Below are positions 44,804 to 53,533 of a DNA stretch of 64,000 nucleotides, in pieces. The position numbers and the translations under genes were made by a program. The notes beneath the pieces were generated by a model. The model saw only the letters and a list, made by a program, of their open reading frames with translations. It was not told where the DNA came from and did no database searches. How positions within the stretch are numbered: the first letter of the stretch is position 1; each line of letters begins with the position of its first letter. Origin of the DNA: an uncultured Poribacteria bacterium (lineage in GTDB: Bacteria; Poribacteria; WGA-4E; WGA-3G); contig OY282383.1 in the NCBI GenBank assembly GCA_958295855.1, positions 1,592,481 to 1,656,480 on the forward strand, given 5' to 3'.

Positions 44804-44828
44804 CGCAATGAATTGCGCGACTACAAAC
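44804..44828. repeat. palindromic repeat with CGACTACAAAC tail
   Basis: CGCAAT-GA-ATTGCG followed by CGACTACAAAC. The tail supplies the last codons and stop of the aldo/keto reductase gene. Confidence 0.75.
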
Positions 44829-45774
44829 TGCCTGAACCGAACCGTGCCTCGTATTTCTCCCAGACCTCATCGGGTAACGGGGTACTGGCAGCTCGCACGT
44901 TGGCTTCTAACTGTTCTATGTTGAGATTGCCGATGTTATTGCCGTGAATCCGCTCCTCGCGTAGACAGAACCGAAGGGCAAGTTGTAGCAAATTGACATC
45001 TTCTTCGAGGCACCACTTCCAAATCTCGCGGGCTTTGGGCACATCGCCATCATTTCTCCAACGCCCCCTTGCGATTTCGGCATCAATATCAACGCCTGTG
45101 AGGATGCCGCGCAGAATCGACCAGCCGTTCATCACACCGATGTCGGCTTCAGCGGTAGCCGGGAGAATATCATCGACGGCTGTCTGCCGGACGAGGTTGT
45201 AATCGTTGAAGCACAAGATAAGGTCGACATCGCCAGTTGCAATCGCCTTGAGGTGGAAATCGTGGGGACGCATCCCGTAGCCGACGTAGTGCACGAGTCC
45301 CCGCGCTTTGCATTGGAGCAATCCGTTCAGTGTACCGCCCTTTTCAAGCGTCGGATCAATTTCGCCCGGGTCGTGAATCAGCATGCCGTCCAGATAGTCA
45401 ACGCCGAGCAGTTGCAGCTGGTCTTCCAGGTCAGCGATGGCGCGTTCGGCGGAATAATTAGGTCTGCCTTGCCCGTAGCCCCCCCAATCTGCTGCGGAAT
45501 GACAACAGAGCCTTGCTGTAATAATGACATCTTCGCGCGGAATCTCCTTCATTGCCAAGCCGAGTTTCCGCATTGAATCGCCGTAACAGCGTGCACAATC
45601 AAAATGGTTGACACCGATAGACACTGCGTGTTTCATGAGTGTCACAGCGTCTTCATCCGAAACGAACCCGAAATTGTTGCCGAAGCCTTGGGTACCGAAG
45701 GGGATGACTGGGATGCTTAATTCGGTTTTTCCTAAACGCCGTCGGGGAATTGTAGGTAAAGGTTGATTTGCCAT
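44821..45774 (-). CDS. aldo/keto reductase family protein
   Basis: The frame extends to 45852, but the first 26 codons translate an intergenic GGGCGG repeat. ATG 45774 (MANQPLPTIPRRRLG) has GGAG 8 bases upstream and gives 317 residues. AKR signatures are visible: RRLGKTELSIPVIPFGTQGFG, the catalytic D and Y region FDCARCYGDSMRKLG, the barrel strands VDYLDGMLIHDPG and LVHYVGYG, and the late segment LQLALRF. It reduces carbonyls with NADPH. It sits downstream of the DUF1080 gene on the same strand, possibly in sugar metabolism. Confidence 0.9.
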   Translation of the reverse strand: MANQPLPTIPRRRLGKTELSIPVIPFGTQGFGNNFGFVSDEDAVTLMKHAVSIGVNHFDCARCYGDSMRKLGLAMKEIPREDVIITARLCCHSAADWGGYGQGRPNYSAERAIADLEDQLQLLGVDYLDGMLIHDPGEIDPTLEKGGTLNGLLQCKARGLVHYVGYGMRPHDFHLKAIATGDVDLILCFNDYNLVRQTAVDDILPATAEADIGVMNGWSILRGILTGVDIDAEIARGRWRNDGDVPKAREIWKWCLEEDVNLLQLALRFCLREERIHGNNIGNLNIEQLEANVRAASTPLPDEVWEKYEARFGSGSL

Positions 45775-45793
45775 GAGTTTCTCCATTAATACA

Positions 45794-45819
45794 AGGGGCG
45801 GGCACGGAGGTCCGCCCCT
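45794..45819. repeat. inverted repeat AGGGGCGG...CCGCCCCT
   Basis: Perfect 8-bp arms around a 10-base loop between the DUF1080 and aldo/keto reductase genes. Related elements are at 50456-50484, 52541-52565 and 57036-57058. Confidence 0.75.
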
Positions 45820-45829
45820 ACGATAGGGA

Positions 45830-46456
45830 TTAGTATTTATCCGAACCCTCAAGTGGGAGTGGTACTACCCAGATGTTCCGGTACCTAACGTCGTTGCCGT
45901 GGTCCTGCAGGCGGAGCGGCCCTGGCGTAGCAACTTCTGCATCGATGCTCCCGCCGGTTGTGCTAGGCAGCTGCGCGTTGTTGAGAATTACCAAGCCGTT
46001 CTGAAGGACGGTTATCCTGACGTTTTCAACCATTTCGCCTGCCTCGTTGAAGCGCGGGGCGCGGAAGATGACATCGTAGGTTTGCCATTCACGCGGTGGT
46101 TTGCAGGCGTTGACGAGGGGCGCGAATTGGTTGTAAATTGCGCCACAATCGCCCATACCGGGAACCTCAATGCCGTATGAATCCAAGACCTGGACTTCAT
46201 ATCTGCCTTGGAGGAAGACACCGCTGTTGCCTTTCGCCTGTCCGGTCGCTTCGGGCATATCCGGGGTCATGAATTCGAGATGGAGGAAATGATCGGTGAA
46301 AGTCTCCTTAGTGATTATATCGCCGGCGCGTGGTACGACAGCCATTGCGCCATCTTCGACTTTCCAACCGGGTTCGCTGCCATTTTGGCTCGTCCAGTTG
46401 CTGAGGTCTGTGCCGTTAAAGAGAACGACTGCGGATTCTGGTGGTGTTTGGGGCAT
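45830..46456 (-). CDS. DUF1080 / 3-keto-disaccharide hydrolase-type domain protein
   Basis: ATG 46456 (MPQTPPESAVV) has AAAGGA upstream and gives 208 residues. The frame's first ATG at 46480 lacks support. The DUF1080 jelly-roll motifs are present: VVLFNGTDLSNWTSQNG, WKVEDGAMAVVPRAGDIIT, FLHLEFMTP, GNSGVFLQGRYEVQVLDSYG, EWQTYDVIFRAPRF, and the closing RLQDHGNDVRYRNIWV. The family acts on or binds sugars, and some members hydrolyse 3-keto-glycosides. No signal peptide is visible, which is unusual for this family. It is driven by a good promoter at 46526-46553. Confidence 0.92.
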   Translation of the reverse strand: MPQTPPESAVVLFNGTDLSNWTSQNGSEPGWKVEDGAMAVVPRAGDIITKETFTDHFLHLEFMTPDMPEATGQAKGNSGVFLQGRYEVQVLDSYGIEVPGMGDCGAIYNQFAPLVNACKPPREWQTYDVIFRAPRFNEAGEMVENVRITVLQNGLVILNNAQLPSTTGGSIDAEVATPGPLRLQDHGNDVRYRNIWVVPLPLEGSDKY

Positions 46457-46525
46457 CAGTTTTCCTTTCTCATGATGCACATGAGTGAATCAATTCAACG
46501 AATTGGAATATAACAATTTTTCTCT

Positions 46526-46553
46526 ATTTTAACGAGATTCGTTTTTTTGTCAA
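46526..46553 (-). promoter_or_regulatory. sigma-70 promoter of DUF1080-aldo/keto reductase unit
   Basis: TTGACA (46548-46553), 16 bases, TAAAAT (46526-46531) on the minus strand, ~70 bases before the DUF1080 ATG. Confidence 0.8.
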
Positions 46554-46604
46554 GAATTAGTGTGCGGAATGAATTAAATTCTCTTTTCAAAAAGAGAGAC
46601 TGTA

Positions 46605-46613
46605 TGCTATAAT
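46605..46613 (+). promoter_or_regulatory. extended -10 promoter of hisC-ispG
   Basis: TGCTATAAT on the plus strand, ~60 bases before hisC. The -35 is poor (TTTCAA, 46585-46590). The -10 is embedded in the palindrome TGCTAT-A-ATAGCA. A CTCTTTT/AAAAGAG hairpin lies just upstream. Confidence 0.6.
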
Positions 46614-46675
46614 AGCATCACATACACAAATTCTGTGGACGCAGGTTGCGATTCATTGATTTATCAACAAATGCT

Positions 46676-47788
46676 ATGTTAAAACCGAAACCCGGCATTG
46701 ATACGATTCAGCCGTATCAGGCCGGTAAACCGATCGAAGAGGTCCAACGCGAGTTGGGCATTACGGATATTATCAAACTGGCATCCAATGAAAATCCGCT
46801 TGGCCCGTCGCAGTTGGCGATGCAGGCAATTGCAGAGAGCTCCAGGCAGGTGCATCTCTATCCAGATAGCAACGCCTGCTATCTGAAAGCGGATTTGGCA
46901 GAACATTTGGGCGTTTCTGAAGAACATCTCATTCTGGGAAATGGTTCTAACGACGTGCTGCAATTGATAGGTGAAGCCTACATCGTTCCTGATGATGAGG
47001 TCATCTATGCAGCAGGTGCGTTTGTCGTCTACAGCCTCGTGACGAAGATTTGCGGCGCGACGGCTGTGGTTGTGCCGATGCACAAAGATACGCATCAGCT
47101 CTCAGCGATGGCAGCGGCAATTACCGAGAAAACGAAGGTTATCTATGTTGCCAACCCGAACAATCCGACAGGCACGATGGTTACGGCGGACGAGACAGCA
47201 GCGTTTATGGAACAGGTACCGCCGGATGTGCTGGTTGTCTTTGACGAGGCGTACTATGAATATGTCACGCGTCCCGACTATCCGCAAACGCTTCCTTACG
47301 TTTTAGAGGGACGGAACTTTATCATCACCCGCACGTTTTCCAAAATCTATGGGCTTGCTGGGCTCCGCATCGGGTACGGCATCGCGCCGCCCGCGTTGGT
47401 TGAGCCGATGAATCGGGTACGGCAGCCCTTTAACTGCAGCTTGGTAGCACAAGCAGCGGCGCGCGAGGCTCTGAAAGATAGTGCCTATGTTGCCGAGAGC
47501 CAAAAGCACAATACGACAGGAAAAACCTTCCTGTACAACGCCCTTGACAAGATTGGCCTGCGTTATACCCAGACTGAAGGGAATTTCATCATGGTGTTTG
47601 TGAAGCAATTGGGGGCGGACATTGCCGACGCACTCCTGAAAAAGGGGATTATCGTTCGGCCTATAGCAGGCTATGGTTACCCGAACGCAATCCGAGTAAC
47701 GATTGGCACCGAGCAGGAAAATGAACGATTCATAACAGCATTATCTGAAATTATAAAAAATGAAAGAACTGATACAACTCAGCAATAA
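46676..47788 (+). CDS. hisC: histidinol-phosphate aminotransferase
   Basis: HisC transfers an amino group between histidinol phosphate and 2-oxoglutarate in histidine synthesis, using PLP. From ATG 46676 the protein has 370 residues; a TTG at 46646 is an upstream alternative. Visible features are IKLASNENPLGPS, the GNGSNDVLQLI loop, VIYVANPNNPTGT, VVFDEAYYEY, and the PLP lysine in TRTFSKIYGLAGLRIGYG (K223), then the C-terminal RPIAGYGYPNAIRVTIG. Length and motifs are typical. Its 3' end overlaps ispG by 29 bases, so the two are co-translated. It could serve aromatic transamination as well. Confidence 0.93.
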   Translation: MLKPKPGIDTIQPYQAGKPIEEVQRELGITDIIKLASNENPLGPSQLAMQAIAESSRQVHLYPDSNACYLKADLAEHLGVSEEHLILGNGSNDVLQLIGEAYIVPDDEVIYAAGAFVVYSLVTKICGATAVVVPMHKDTHQLSAMAAAITEKTKVIYVANPNNPTGTMVTADETAAFMEQVPPDVLVVFDEAYYEYVTRPDYPQTLPYVLEGRNFIITRTFSKIYGLAGLRIGYGIAPPALVEPMNRVRQPFNCSLVAQAAAREALKDSAYVAESQKHNTTGKTFLYNALDKIGLRYTQTEGNFIMVFVKQLGADIADALLKKGIIVRPIAGYGYPNAIRVTIGTEQENERFITALSEIIKNERTDTTQQ

Positions 47789-48872
47789 ACGTCCCACACA
47801 AAAAATCATGGTGGGCAACATCCCAATTGGCGGCGGCAGTCCCATTTCTATTCAGACGATGACAACGACGCTGACACGCGACATTGATGCGACGCTGGCA
47901 CAAGTGGAGCGATGCGCGGCGGCGGGTGCGCAGATTGTGCGCGTCGCTGTACCTGAAGAGCCGGATGCGAGGGCCCTCAGCACGCTTGTGAAACGGGCGC
48001 CGGTCCCAATTGTATCGGATATTCATTTCAACTATAGATACGCGCTTGCCGCGGTAGATGCAGGCGTAGCGAAGGTGCGCATCAATCCGGGCAACATCGG
48101 CAGCGAAGACCGGATTGCACAAGTGTTATCTGCTGCCAAAGCGGCGAATATCCCGCTCCGCATTGGTGTCAACGAGGGTTCGCTTGAAAAAGAACTATTA
48201 GAGAAGTATCCATCCCCAACAGCGGAGGCGTTAGTAGAGAGTGCGATGCGGCACATCAACATCTGCGAAGCACACGATTTTACAGACATCGCCATCTCTG
48301 TTAAATCCAGCGATCCAATGCGGATGATAGCAGCAAACCGTCTGCTTTCGGCGAAATCTCCCTATCCGCTGCATCTCGGTGTAACGGAAGCGGGTACCCC
48401 GCGGCGCGCGCATGTTAAATCCACGCTTGGCATCGGCACACTGCTGATGGAGGGCATCGGTGACACTATCCGCATCTCTATCACAGGCGACCCGGTTGAG
48501 GAGGTTTTGACGGCGAAGGAGCTCTTGCGTGTGCTCGGTATGGCAGAAGATATGCTGGACGTTGTCTCGTGTCCATTCTGTGGGCGCGGCGACCCGGGGG
48601 CAGATTACGAGAACATCGTTGCTGTTGCAGAAGAACTTTTGGAAAAACACGGCATAAAAATTCCGGTGGCTGTGATGGGGTGTGAAGTCAACGGGCCAGG
48701 TGAGACGCGCAACGCTGAAGTTGGTATCCATTTGGGTGGGAAGGAGCTCGCGGTGCTAAAGGTTCGTGGTAAACGGGTGCGCACCTTCCGCGGAAAAGCC
48801 GAGGTTAATCCTGAGTTTTTGGCGAATGCGTTGTTAGCGGCTGCACAGCAGCTGCAGGCATCTGATATGTAG
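47760..48872 (+). CDS. ispG: 4-hydroxy-3-methylbut-2-en-1-yl diphosphate synthase
   Basis: IspG (GcpE) performs the reductive ring opening of MEcPP in the MEP isoprenoid pathway. The 370-residue protein has the TIM barrel (MVGNIPIGGGSPISIQTMTTTLT, VRVAVPEEPDARAL, VSDIHFNYRYAL, VRINPGNIG). The C-terminal Fe-S domain has ligands C271, C274 and C308 and glutamate E315 in GCEVNGPGETRNAEVG. It is the normal short bacterial form without an inserted domain. It starts inside hisC and has no ribosome site of its own. Confidence 0.96.
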   Translation: MKELIQLSNKRPTQKIMVGNIPIGGGSPISIQTMTTTLTRDIDATLAQVERCAAAGAQIVRVAVPEEPDARALSTLVKRAPVPIVSDIHFNYRYALAAVDAGVAKVRINPGNIGSEDRIAQVLSAAKAANIPLRIGVNEGSLEKELLEKYPSPTAEALVESAMRHINICEAHDFTDIAISVKSSDPMRMIAANRLLSAKSPYPLHLGVTEAGTPRRAHVKSTLGIGTLLMEGIGDTIRISITGDPVEEVLTAKELLRVLGMAEDMLDVVSCPFCGRGDPGADYENIVAVAEELLEKHGIKIPVAVMGCEVNGPGETRNAEVGIHLGGKELAVLKVRGKRVRTFRGKAEVNPEFLANALLAAAQQLQASDM

Positions 48873-48891
48873 AGAATGCACTTCTGTCATA

Positions 48892-48922
48892 GTTTAACCA
48901 CTATTGAAAATAGTGGCAAACC
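48892..48922. repeat. palindrome CCACTATT-GAA-AATAGTGG
   Basis: 8-bp stem at 48898-48916 within GTTTAACCACTATT. A second copy at 54427-54457 has the same stem with loop TTC, i.e. it is inverted relative to this one. Confidence 0.8.
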
Positions 48923-48997
48923 TTACACTTGATTGACTATTACCCCGCAAAGCGGGGTATTTGCCACTAGGGGAAACCTCGCCTCTCCAGGGGAGAA

Positions 48998-50446
48998 ATG
49001 CAGTACCTTCAAAAAGCAATCAAATCCATTCCTATCCAAACCGTCGGGCTCGCGCTGTTTTTCTGGCTCTACCACAAACTTGTGGTATATATTATGCGCG
49101 AAACTTCACTAAACCTCGGTGCAGTGGGGTTTCATAAGCACGTCGTGCCGCTCTACGCCGAACTGCAAGTTGAACTGGGGTGGTGGCTACTCCCCGCCCT
49201 TGCAGTATGTCTTGGATTCTTGTATCTCTGTCACAGATACCTACTTGCAGGGCTCTCGCCCCGATACCTCATCGGCATAGCCATGGTTTGTTTCCTCGCT
49301 ATCCATATTAGCGTTGCACAAATTGATGGGTACCGAGACAAAGGGGCCGATAACGAAACAGAACGGATCTTAGCCCTTTTGGATCCCTACACCCGAACGT
49401 CGCTGGAATACTATGGAGATGTGCCACGCGTTGACGAAATAGGAGTCCGCGCATTTTTGCGAGATTATAGCACACCGGCACTGTTCGATACACTATCTGG
49501 ACACACCCGAACCCACCCGCCGGGAGGTGTCCTTTTCCTATGGGGCGTTAGTAAAATATTCGGTTACAATCTCGTCTCGGCCTCGTTGTTATCCATCATT
49601 TTTACTGCCCTCACAGTCATTCCGATTTACCGGCTTGCTGTCAATCTTTACGATGAAAAGGTGGCACGCTACGCGACGATTCTCTTCCTGATTACCCCAA
49701 ACTTTGTGATGTTTACCGGAACGTCAATGGATGGTCCCTTCAGCGTCTTTCCTATTCTGAGTCTCTATCTGTTTTATGAAGCACGCTCGCGGGAAACCCT
49801 ACCGGAGCAAGGGTGGCTTGAATTTCGTCCCTATAGCTTATTGATGGGGATTTCGCTTGCACTTGGCATGTTCATGACGTATTCAACGGTAGTTGTTGGC
49901 GTTTTTCTGTGTGTTATCGCCTTATTGGAGCGAAAGCGGTTCGTGCAGTATGTGAAGGTTTTGCTGTTCGCAGGTTCGGGCTTGCTCGGATTTTACCTAG
50001 TGCTTTTCATCCTGAGTGGGTTCCGGCCGATTGAAGCCCTCTGGGCCGCTATAAAAAAAGATGAGGCGGGGATGGGGACAGGTTATGAAACCATTGAAAG
50101 GTATTTCCAGTTGAGCATCGCCAATCTGTTTGCCTTTCTTATTGGCGTGGGCATTCCGATAACAGTCGTCTGGATTCGGCGTTTGGTTGCGACGGTGCAG
50201 GAGTGGCAACGGCACAGAACGGTAGATACCTTTGTGCTCGGGTATCTGATAACGCTCCTCTTTTTCACATTTTCGACGCTGTTTACGATGGAGGTAGAGC
50301 GTATCTGGATTTTTATGGTACCGTTTCTCGTTATTCCTGTTGCCAAATACCTCACTGAACGTCCGCTGTCGGATTTTTATTGGGTTGCAGGCATATTGAC
50401 TGCGCAACTGATTATTTCTGAGGTTTTACTGTATACGTATTGGTAG
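48998..50446 (+). CDS. polytopic membrane glycosyltransferase, GT39/ArnT-like
   Basis: The 482-residue protein has ~11 hydrophobic segments. A large extracytoplasmic loop after the second or third helix contains RTHPPGGVLFLWGVSKIFG, the H-P-P motif typical of GT39/PMT and ArnT-type transferases that use polyprenyl-phosphate sugars. FYEARSRETLPEQGW is a cytoplasmic loop. It likely adds a sugar to a lipid or protein on the outer face of the membrane. GGGGAG precedes the ATG. The gene is followed by a GT4 glycosyltransferase and a methyltransferase, which suggests a glycan or lipid-modification cluster. Confidence 0.8.
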   Translation: MQYLQKAIKSIPIQTVGLALFFWLYHKLVVYIMRETSLNLGAVGFHKHVVPLYAELQVELGWWLLPALAVCLGFLYLCHRYLLAGLSPRYLIGIAMVCFLAIHISVAQIDGYRDKGADNETERILALLDPYTRTSLEYYGDVPRVDEIGVRAFLRDYSTPALFDTLSGHTRTHPPGGVLFLWGVSKIFGYNLVSASLLSIIFTALTVIPIYRLAVNLYDEKVARYATILFLITPNFVMFTGTSMDGPFSVFPILSLYLFYEARSRETLPEQGWLEFRPYSLLMGISLALGMFMTYSTVVVGVFLCVIALLERKRFVQYVKVLLFAGSGLLGFYLVLFILSGFRPIEALWAAIKKDEAGMGTGYETIERYFQLSIANLFAFLIGVGIPITVVWIRRLVATVQEWQRHRTVDTFVLGYLITLLFFTFSTLFTMEVERIWIFMVPFLVIPVAKYLTERPLSDFYWVAGILTAQLIISEVLLYTYW

Positions 50447-50526
50447 GTTGGTAATGGGCGGGCACGGAGCCCTGCCCCTACAAGAGAATAGGCGGGCACC
50501 GCGGAAACCCGGTTTCCCTACGGTAG

Positions 50527-51630
50527 ATGAAAATTATCTACGTCATTGATTCCATGACAAAAGATGGTGCCGAATCGCAGCTGCTCAAGACCTTGGCACG
50601 CTTGGCACCGGAACGATACGAGGCGTATGTCGTACTGAGTCGTGCCGTTGGGGAACGCGCAACAGAACTGGCTGCGCTGCCATGCGTACGGGAGGTGACT
50701 ACGCTTGTAGGCGAAGGCAAGCGTGCAACTTTACTCGAAAAAACGTTCGCATTGGCGGGTATTGTGAAGGCCATTCAACCGCAATTGGTGCATAGTTGGT
50801 TGTGGTACTCTAATTTTCTCTGTGGGCTTTCTCGAAAACTGGGCTTTTGGCGACAGGTGCCGTTCATTGCTTCACAACGCGGCGATTATCATGCAAGGTA
50901 CGGCAGATTTCGGCTCTGGCTTACCGAAAAGATTATCTACAACACTGCGGATACCGTCCTAACGAATTCTGAACAGATTCAACACTATCTCTGCGAACGG
51001 TATCCGAACAAAAACATTTTTGCCATCCCAAATCTATTGGAATTGCCAGCCGAGGATGGGACATATCGGCAAAATACCGCTGAAGAGAAGTTAATCCTGA
51101 GTGTGGGGCGATTCGCAGCAGAAAAAGGCCATCGCTATCTGATAGAGGCACTACGTATGCTGAACGCACAGTATCCGGAAAACACTTTTGCATGGCGGTG
51201 CACGTTTCTCGGCGAGGGTGAATTGGAAACCGAATTGCGTCACCTCGTGGCAGAATATAAACTGGCTGAACGCATTACGTTCCCCGGCTTTTGCGACGAT
51301 GTTTTTTCTGCCCTCTCCACAGCGGATGTTTTCGTGCTGCCCTCGCTGCATGAGAGCTCGCCGAACGCGTTGATTGAGGCAATGGGGATGGGGCTACCGT
51401 GCATCGCATCAGATGTAGGCGGCATCGCCGCCCTCATCGATGATGGGAAAAACGGCATCAGGGTTGTGCCACAGGATGCGGGAGCGTTAGCCGCAGCCCT
51501 ACATCAGCTCCTGACTGAACCCGACTTTGCAACGGCATTGGGCAAAAACGCGCGAGCAACTATTCAACAGAAATTCAACAACGAAGAATCGATGCGAAAA
51601 TTGGAAGAAATTTATCAACGCGTTGTGTAA
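50527..51630 (+). CDS. GT4 family glycosyltransferase
   Basis: The 367-residue protein has a GT-B fold. The N-terminal domain starts KIIYVIDSMTKDGAESQLLKTLARL. The donor-binding domain contains LILSVGRFAAEKGHRYLIEAL, CTFLGEGELE, ITFPGFCDDVF, ADVFVLPSLHESSPNALIEAMGMGLPCIASDVGG and E-x7-E spacing in HESSPNALIEAMG. It transfers a sugar from a nucleotide donor, probably to a lipid or polysaccharide acceptor at the cytoplasmic membrane face. No ribosome site is evident; a GGAAACCCGGTTTCC repeat precedes the start. Confidence 0.92.
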   Translation: MKIIYVIDSMTKDGAESQLLKTLARLAPERYEAYVVLSRAVGERATELAALPCVREVTTLVGEGKRATLLEKTFALAGIVKAIQPQLVHSWLWYSNFLCGLSRKLGFWRQVPFIASQRGDYHARYGRFRLWLTEKIIYNTADTVLTNSEQIQHYLCERYPNKNIFAIPNLLELPAEDGTYRQNTAEEKLILSVGRFAAEKGHRYLIEALRMLNAQYPENTFAWRCTFLGEGELETELRHLVAEYKLAERITFPGFCDDVFSALSTADVFVLPSLHESSPNALIEAMGMGLPCIASDVGGIAALIDDGKNGIRVVPQDAGALAAALHQLLTEPDFATALGKNARATIQQKFNNEESMRKLEEIYQRVV

Positions 51631-51834
51631 CCGCCTTCATCCAACCGCGCTGTGTTTGTAGGCGTGTGTTTTCATCGGGAATATAAATGCGTAATTTCCT
51701 TAAAATTTTCCTTGTGCCCATAGTCTGTTATTTAGGAATCCCCTTTCTGATTCGGGAGCAACTTTGCCGTACCTTGTATGGCGGGGCCCCCGTGCCTCGC
51801 CACACGTGGATGCAACAAACACAGAAGATAAAAA

Positions 51835-52542
51835 ATGAAAAACAGGTTAACAAAATGGCATCGTGCCTACATTCAAAACGCATATCGTGAATTGGAAGAT
51901 GGCACAATCCGGCAACGGATTGCCGCGCTGAACCTGGATGCCAGCGGAAAGAAAGTGTTGGATGTAGGATGTGGCCCAGGGAATCTGCTAGTCGCCCTCT
52001 GTGCGGATGCCCCAGAACTCCTCATTGGCGTGGACGTGGATGAAAATTTCTTGAAGTTCGGGCAGGCTCACATTGCCAAAGTCTGTAGCCAACATCATCA
52101 ATTCCCACGATTGATGTACGCGTCGGTTGCCGCGCTACCGTTCGCAGACGCAACATTTGATATAGTCACCTGTTTTTTGGTGATGCCACACGTCCCTGAT
52201 GACAAAGCGGCCTTAGCAGAACTCGCACGCGTCTTAAAAACAGGCGGCATGCTGGCTATCACAGGGCATAGTTTCGGCTTTCCGCTCAAGTATCTCAAAC
52301 AGTGCCGCACCAAACCGCTGCTCATGTACCTCGCGAGCCTAATTTACAGATGCACGGGGAGAAAATGGATTCGGAACACACTCCAAACCGAAAAGCAGAT
52401 GTGCCGCATCCTCACAGAAAACGGGTTATTCCCGGAGGGGAAAGGCTACACGCAGAAAACGCTCGGATTTGTCGAAACCTACTGGATTCGGGCAATTAAA
52501 GCGAACTTATCCAAAAATACCGAAGTACGCAGACAATTGTAG
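51835..52542 (+). CDS. class I SAM-dependent methyltransferase
   Basis: The 235-residue protein contains SAM motif I KVLDVGCGPGNLLVAL (~44-59), acidic motif GVDVDENFLKFG, motif LPFADATFDIVTCFLVMPHVPD, and RVLKTGGMLAITGHSFG. It fits the UbiE/Methyltransf_11 type acting on a small molecule or lipid. The C-terminal part after residue 150 is basic with LLMYLASLIYRCTGRKW. A weak AGAAGAT precedes the ATG. It follows the two glycosyltransferases; substrate unknown. Confidence 0.88.
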   Translation: MKNRLTKWHRAYIQNAYRELEDGTIRQRIAALNLDASGKKVLDVGCGPGNLLVALCADAPELLIGVDVDENFLKFGQAHIAKVCSQHHQFPRLMYASVAALPFADATFDIVTCFLVMPHVPDDKAALAELARVLKTGGMLAITGHSFGFPLKYLKQCRTKPLLMYLASLIYRCTGRKWIRNTLQTEKQMCRILTENGLFPEGKGYTQKTLGFVETYWIRAIKANLSKNTEVRRQL

Positions 52543-52576
52543 GGGCAGCGCCTTGTGCCTGCCCTTCCGACAAGTA

Positions 52577-53398
52577 TTAGCGAAGGACAGAGAAAAGAAA
52601 GGAAATGATACCCAATGCCACGCAGTAATAGGAAAATACTGAGAATTTACCTCGGTTTAGGATTACCAATAGAAATCGCAATGCAAGATAACCAACAACA
52701 AAGGCGGCAAGCATCCCTGCACTAATAACATGAATAGGGATTACGGTATCCCCAACGTCCCGTATCTTCAGCACAACAGCACCAAGTATTGCAGGAATTG
52801 AGAGCAGGAAGGAGTATTCCGCCGCCGTTTTTGCCGAAACCCCGAACAATAGGGCTAACGAGATAGTTGCCCCTGAACGGGAGATGCCGGGTGTAATTGC
52901 ACACCCTTGGGCAATGCCGATTAACGGCGCATGCCATGTTTTGAGTTGGGCATCCGTTTTGCTCCTTCTGAGCCGGGGCAGTTGGAGTAGCACACCTGTG
53001 ACGATTAACATCATGCTCACGAGCTGCATTTCATCGAAAACGGATTCCAGCTGCGTTTTAAACAGTACGGCGATGATACCTGTCGGAATAGAGCCGAGTA
53101 GTAGCAACCAGATAAACTTCAGTTCAGCGGTGGCGTTGAGCGTCGCAATCGGATGCCGATAAAACTTGGGATTCCCGATGGCAGAAAGTCCACCCTTCAA
53201 CAACCGCGCTATGGCGTGCCGATAGGAAACGAGAACGGCGGCTAACGTTCCCACGTGAAGCATCACATCAAAAAAGACGAGGGGCTCCTTCAATCCGAGG
53301 AATGCTTGTGCCAAGACGAGATGTCCCGAACTACTTATCGGTAGAAATTCGGTTAAGCCTTGTAAAATACCGAGCAGAATTGCTTCAAGAAATGTCAT
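52577..53398 (-). CDS. uppP: undecaprenyl-diphosphatase UppP (BacA)
   Basis: UppP dephosphorylates undecaprenyl diphosphate at the membrane to recycle the cell-wall carrier lipid. The 273-residue polytopic protein has the two family motifs: LQGLTEFLPISSSGHLVL near the N-terminus and ITPGISRSGATISLALLFG near 175, each in re-entrant loops. Length is typical. The promoter (53407-53436) puts transcription start within 1-3 bases of the ATG, so the mRNA looks leaderless. Confidence 0.95.
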   Translation of the reverse strand: MTFLEAILLGILQGLTEFLPISSSGHLVLAQAFLGLKEPLVFFDVMLHVGTLAAVLVSYRHAIARLLKGGLSAIGNPKFYRHPIATLNATAELKFIWLLLLGSIPTGIIAVLFKTQLESVFDEMQLVSMMLIVTGVLLQLPRLRRSKTDAQLKTWHAPLIGIAQGCAITPGISRSGATISLALLFGVSAKTAAEYSFLLSIPAILGAVVLKIRDVGDTVIPIHVISAGMLAAFVVGYLALRFLLVILNRGKFSVFSYYCVALGIISFLFSVLR

Positions 53399-53406
53399 AT
53401 TTTGTA

Positions 53407-53436
53407 ATTATAGCAGTTTTTGCAGAATTATGTCAA
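53407..53436 (-). promoter_or_regulatory. uppP promoter
   Basis: TTGACA (53431-53436), 18-base spacer, TATAAT (53407-53412), then eight bases to the ATG. There is no Shine-Dalgarno. Confidence 0.85.
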
Positions 53437-53470
53437 CAAGGTAATTCTCATGGGTAATTCTTGTTATTCA

Positions 53471-53499
53471 TTGACATTGTTCCTAATTTATGCTATAAT
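53471..53499 (+). promoter_or_regulatory. perfect sigma-70 promoter of LamG gene
   Basis: TTGACA (53471-53476), 17 bases, TGC-TATAAT (53494-53499). A strong AAGGAGGT ribosome site follows at 53519-53526. It diverges from the uppP promoter. Confidence 0.92.
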
Positions 53500-53533
53500 T
53501 GTTTTATTCGCAAGTTTTAAGGAGGTATAAGAA

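Noticed and set aside
51687..51890. 67-residue plus-strand ORF with a hydrophobic start
   Set aside because: It contains an intergenic GGGGCCCCC-type repeat, lacks a ribosome site and overlaps the methyltransferase start.
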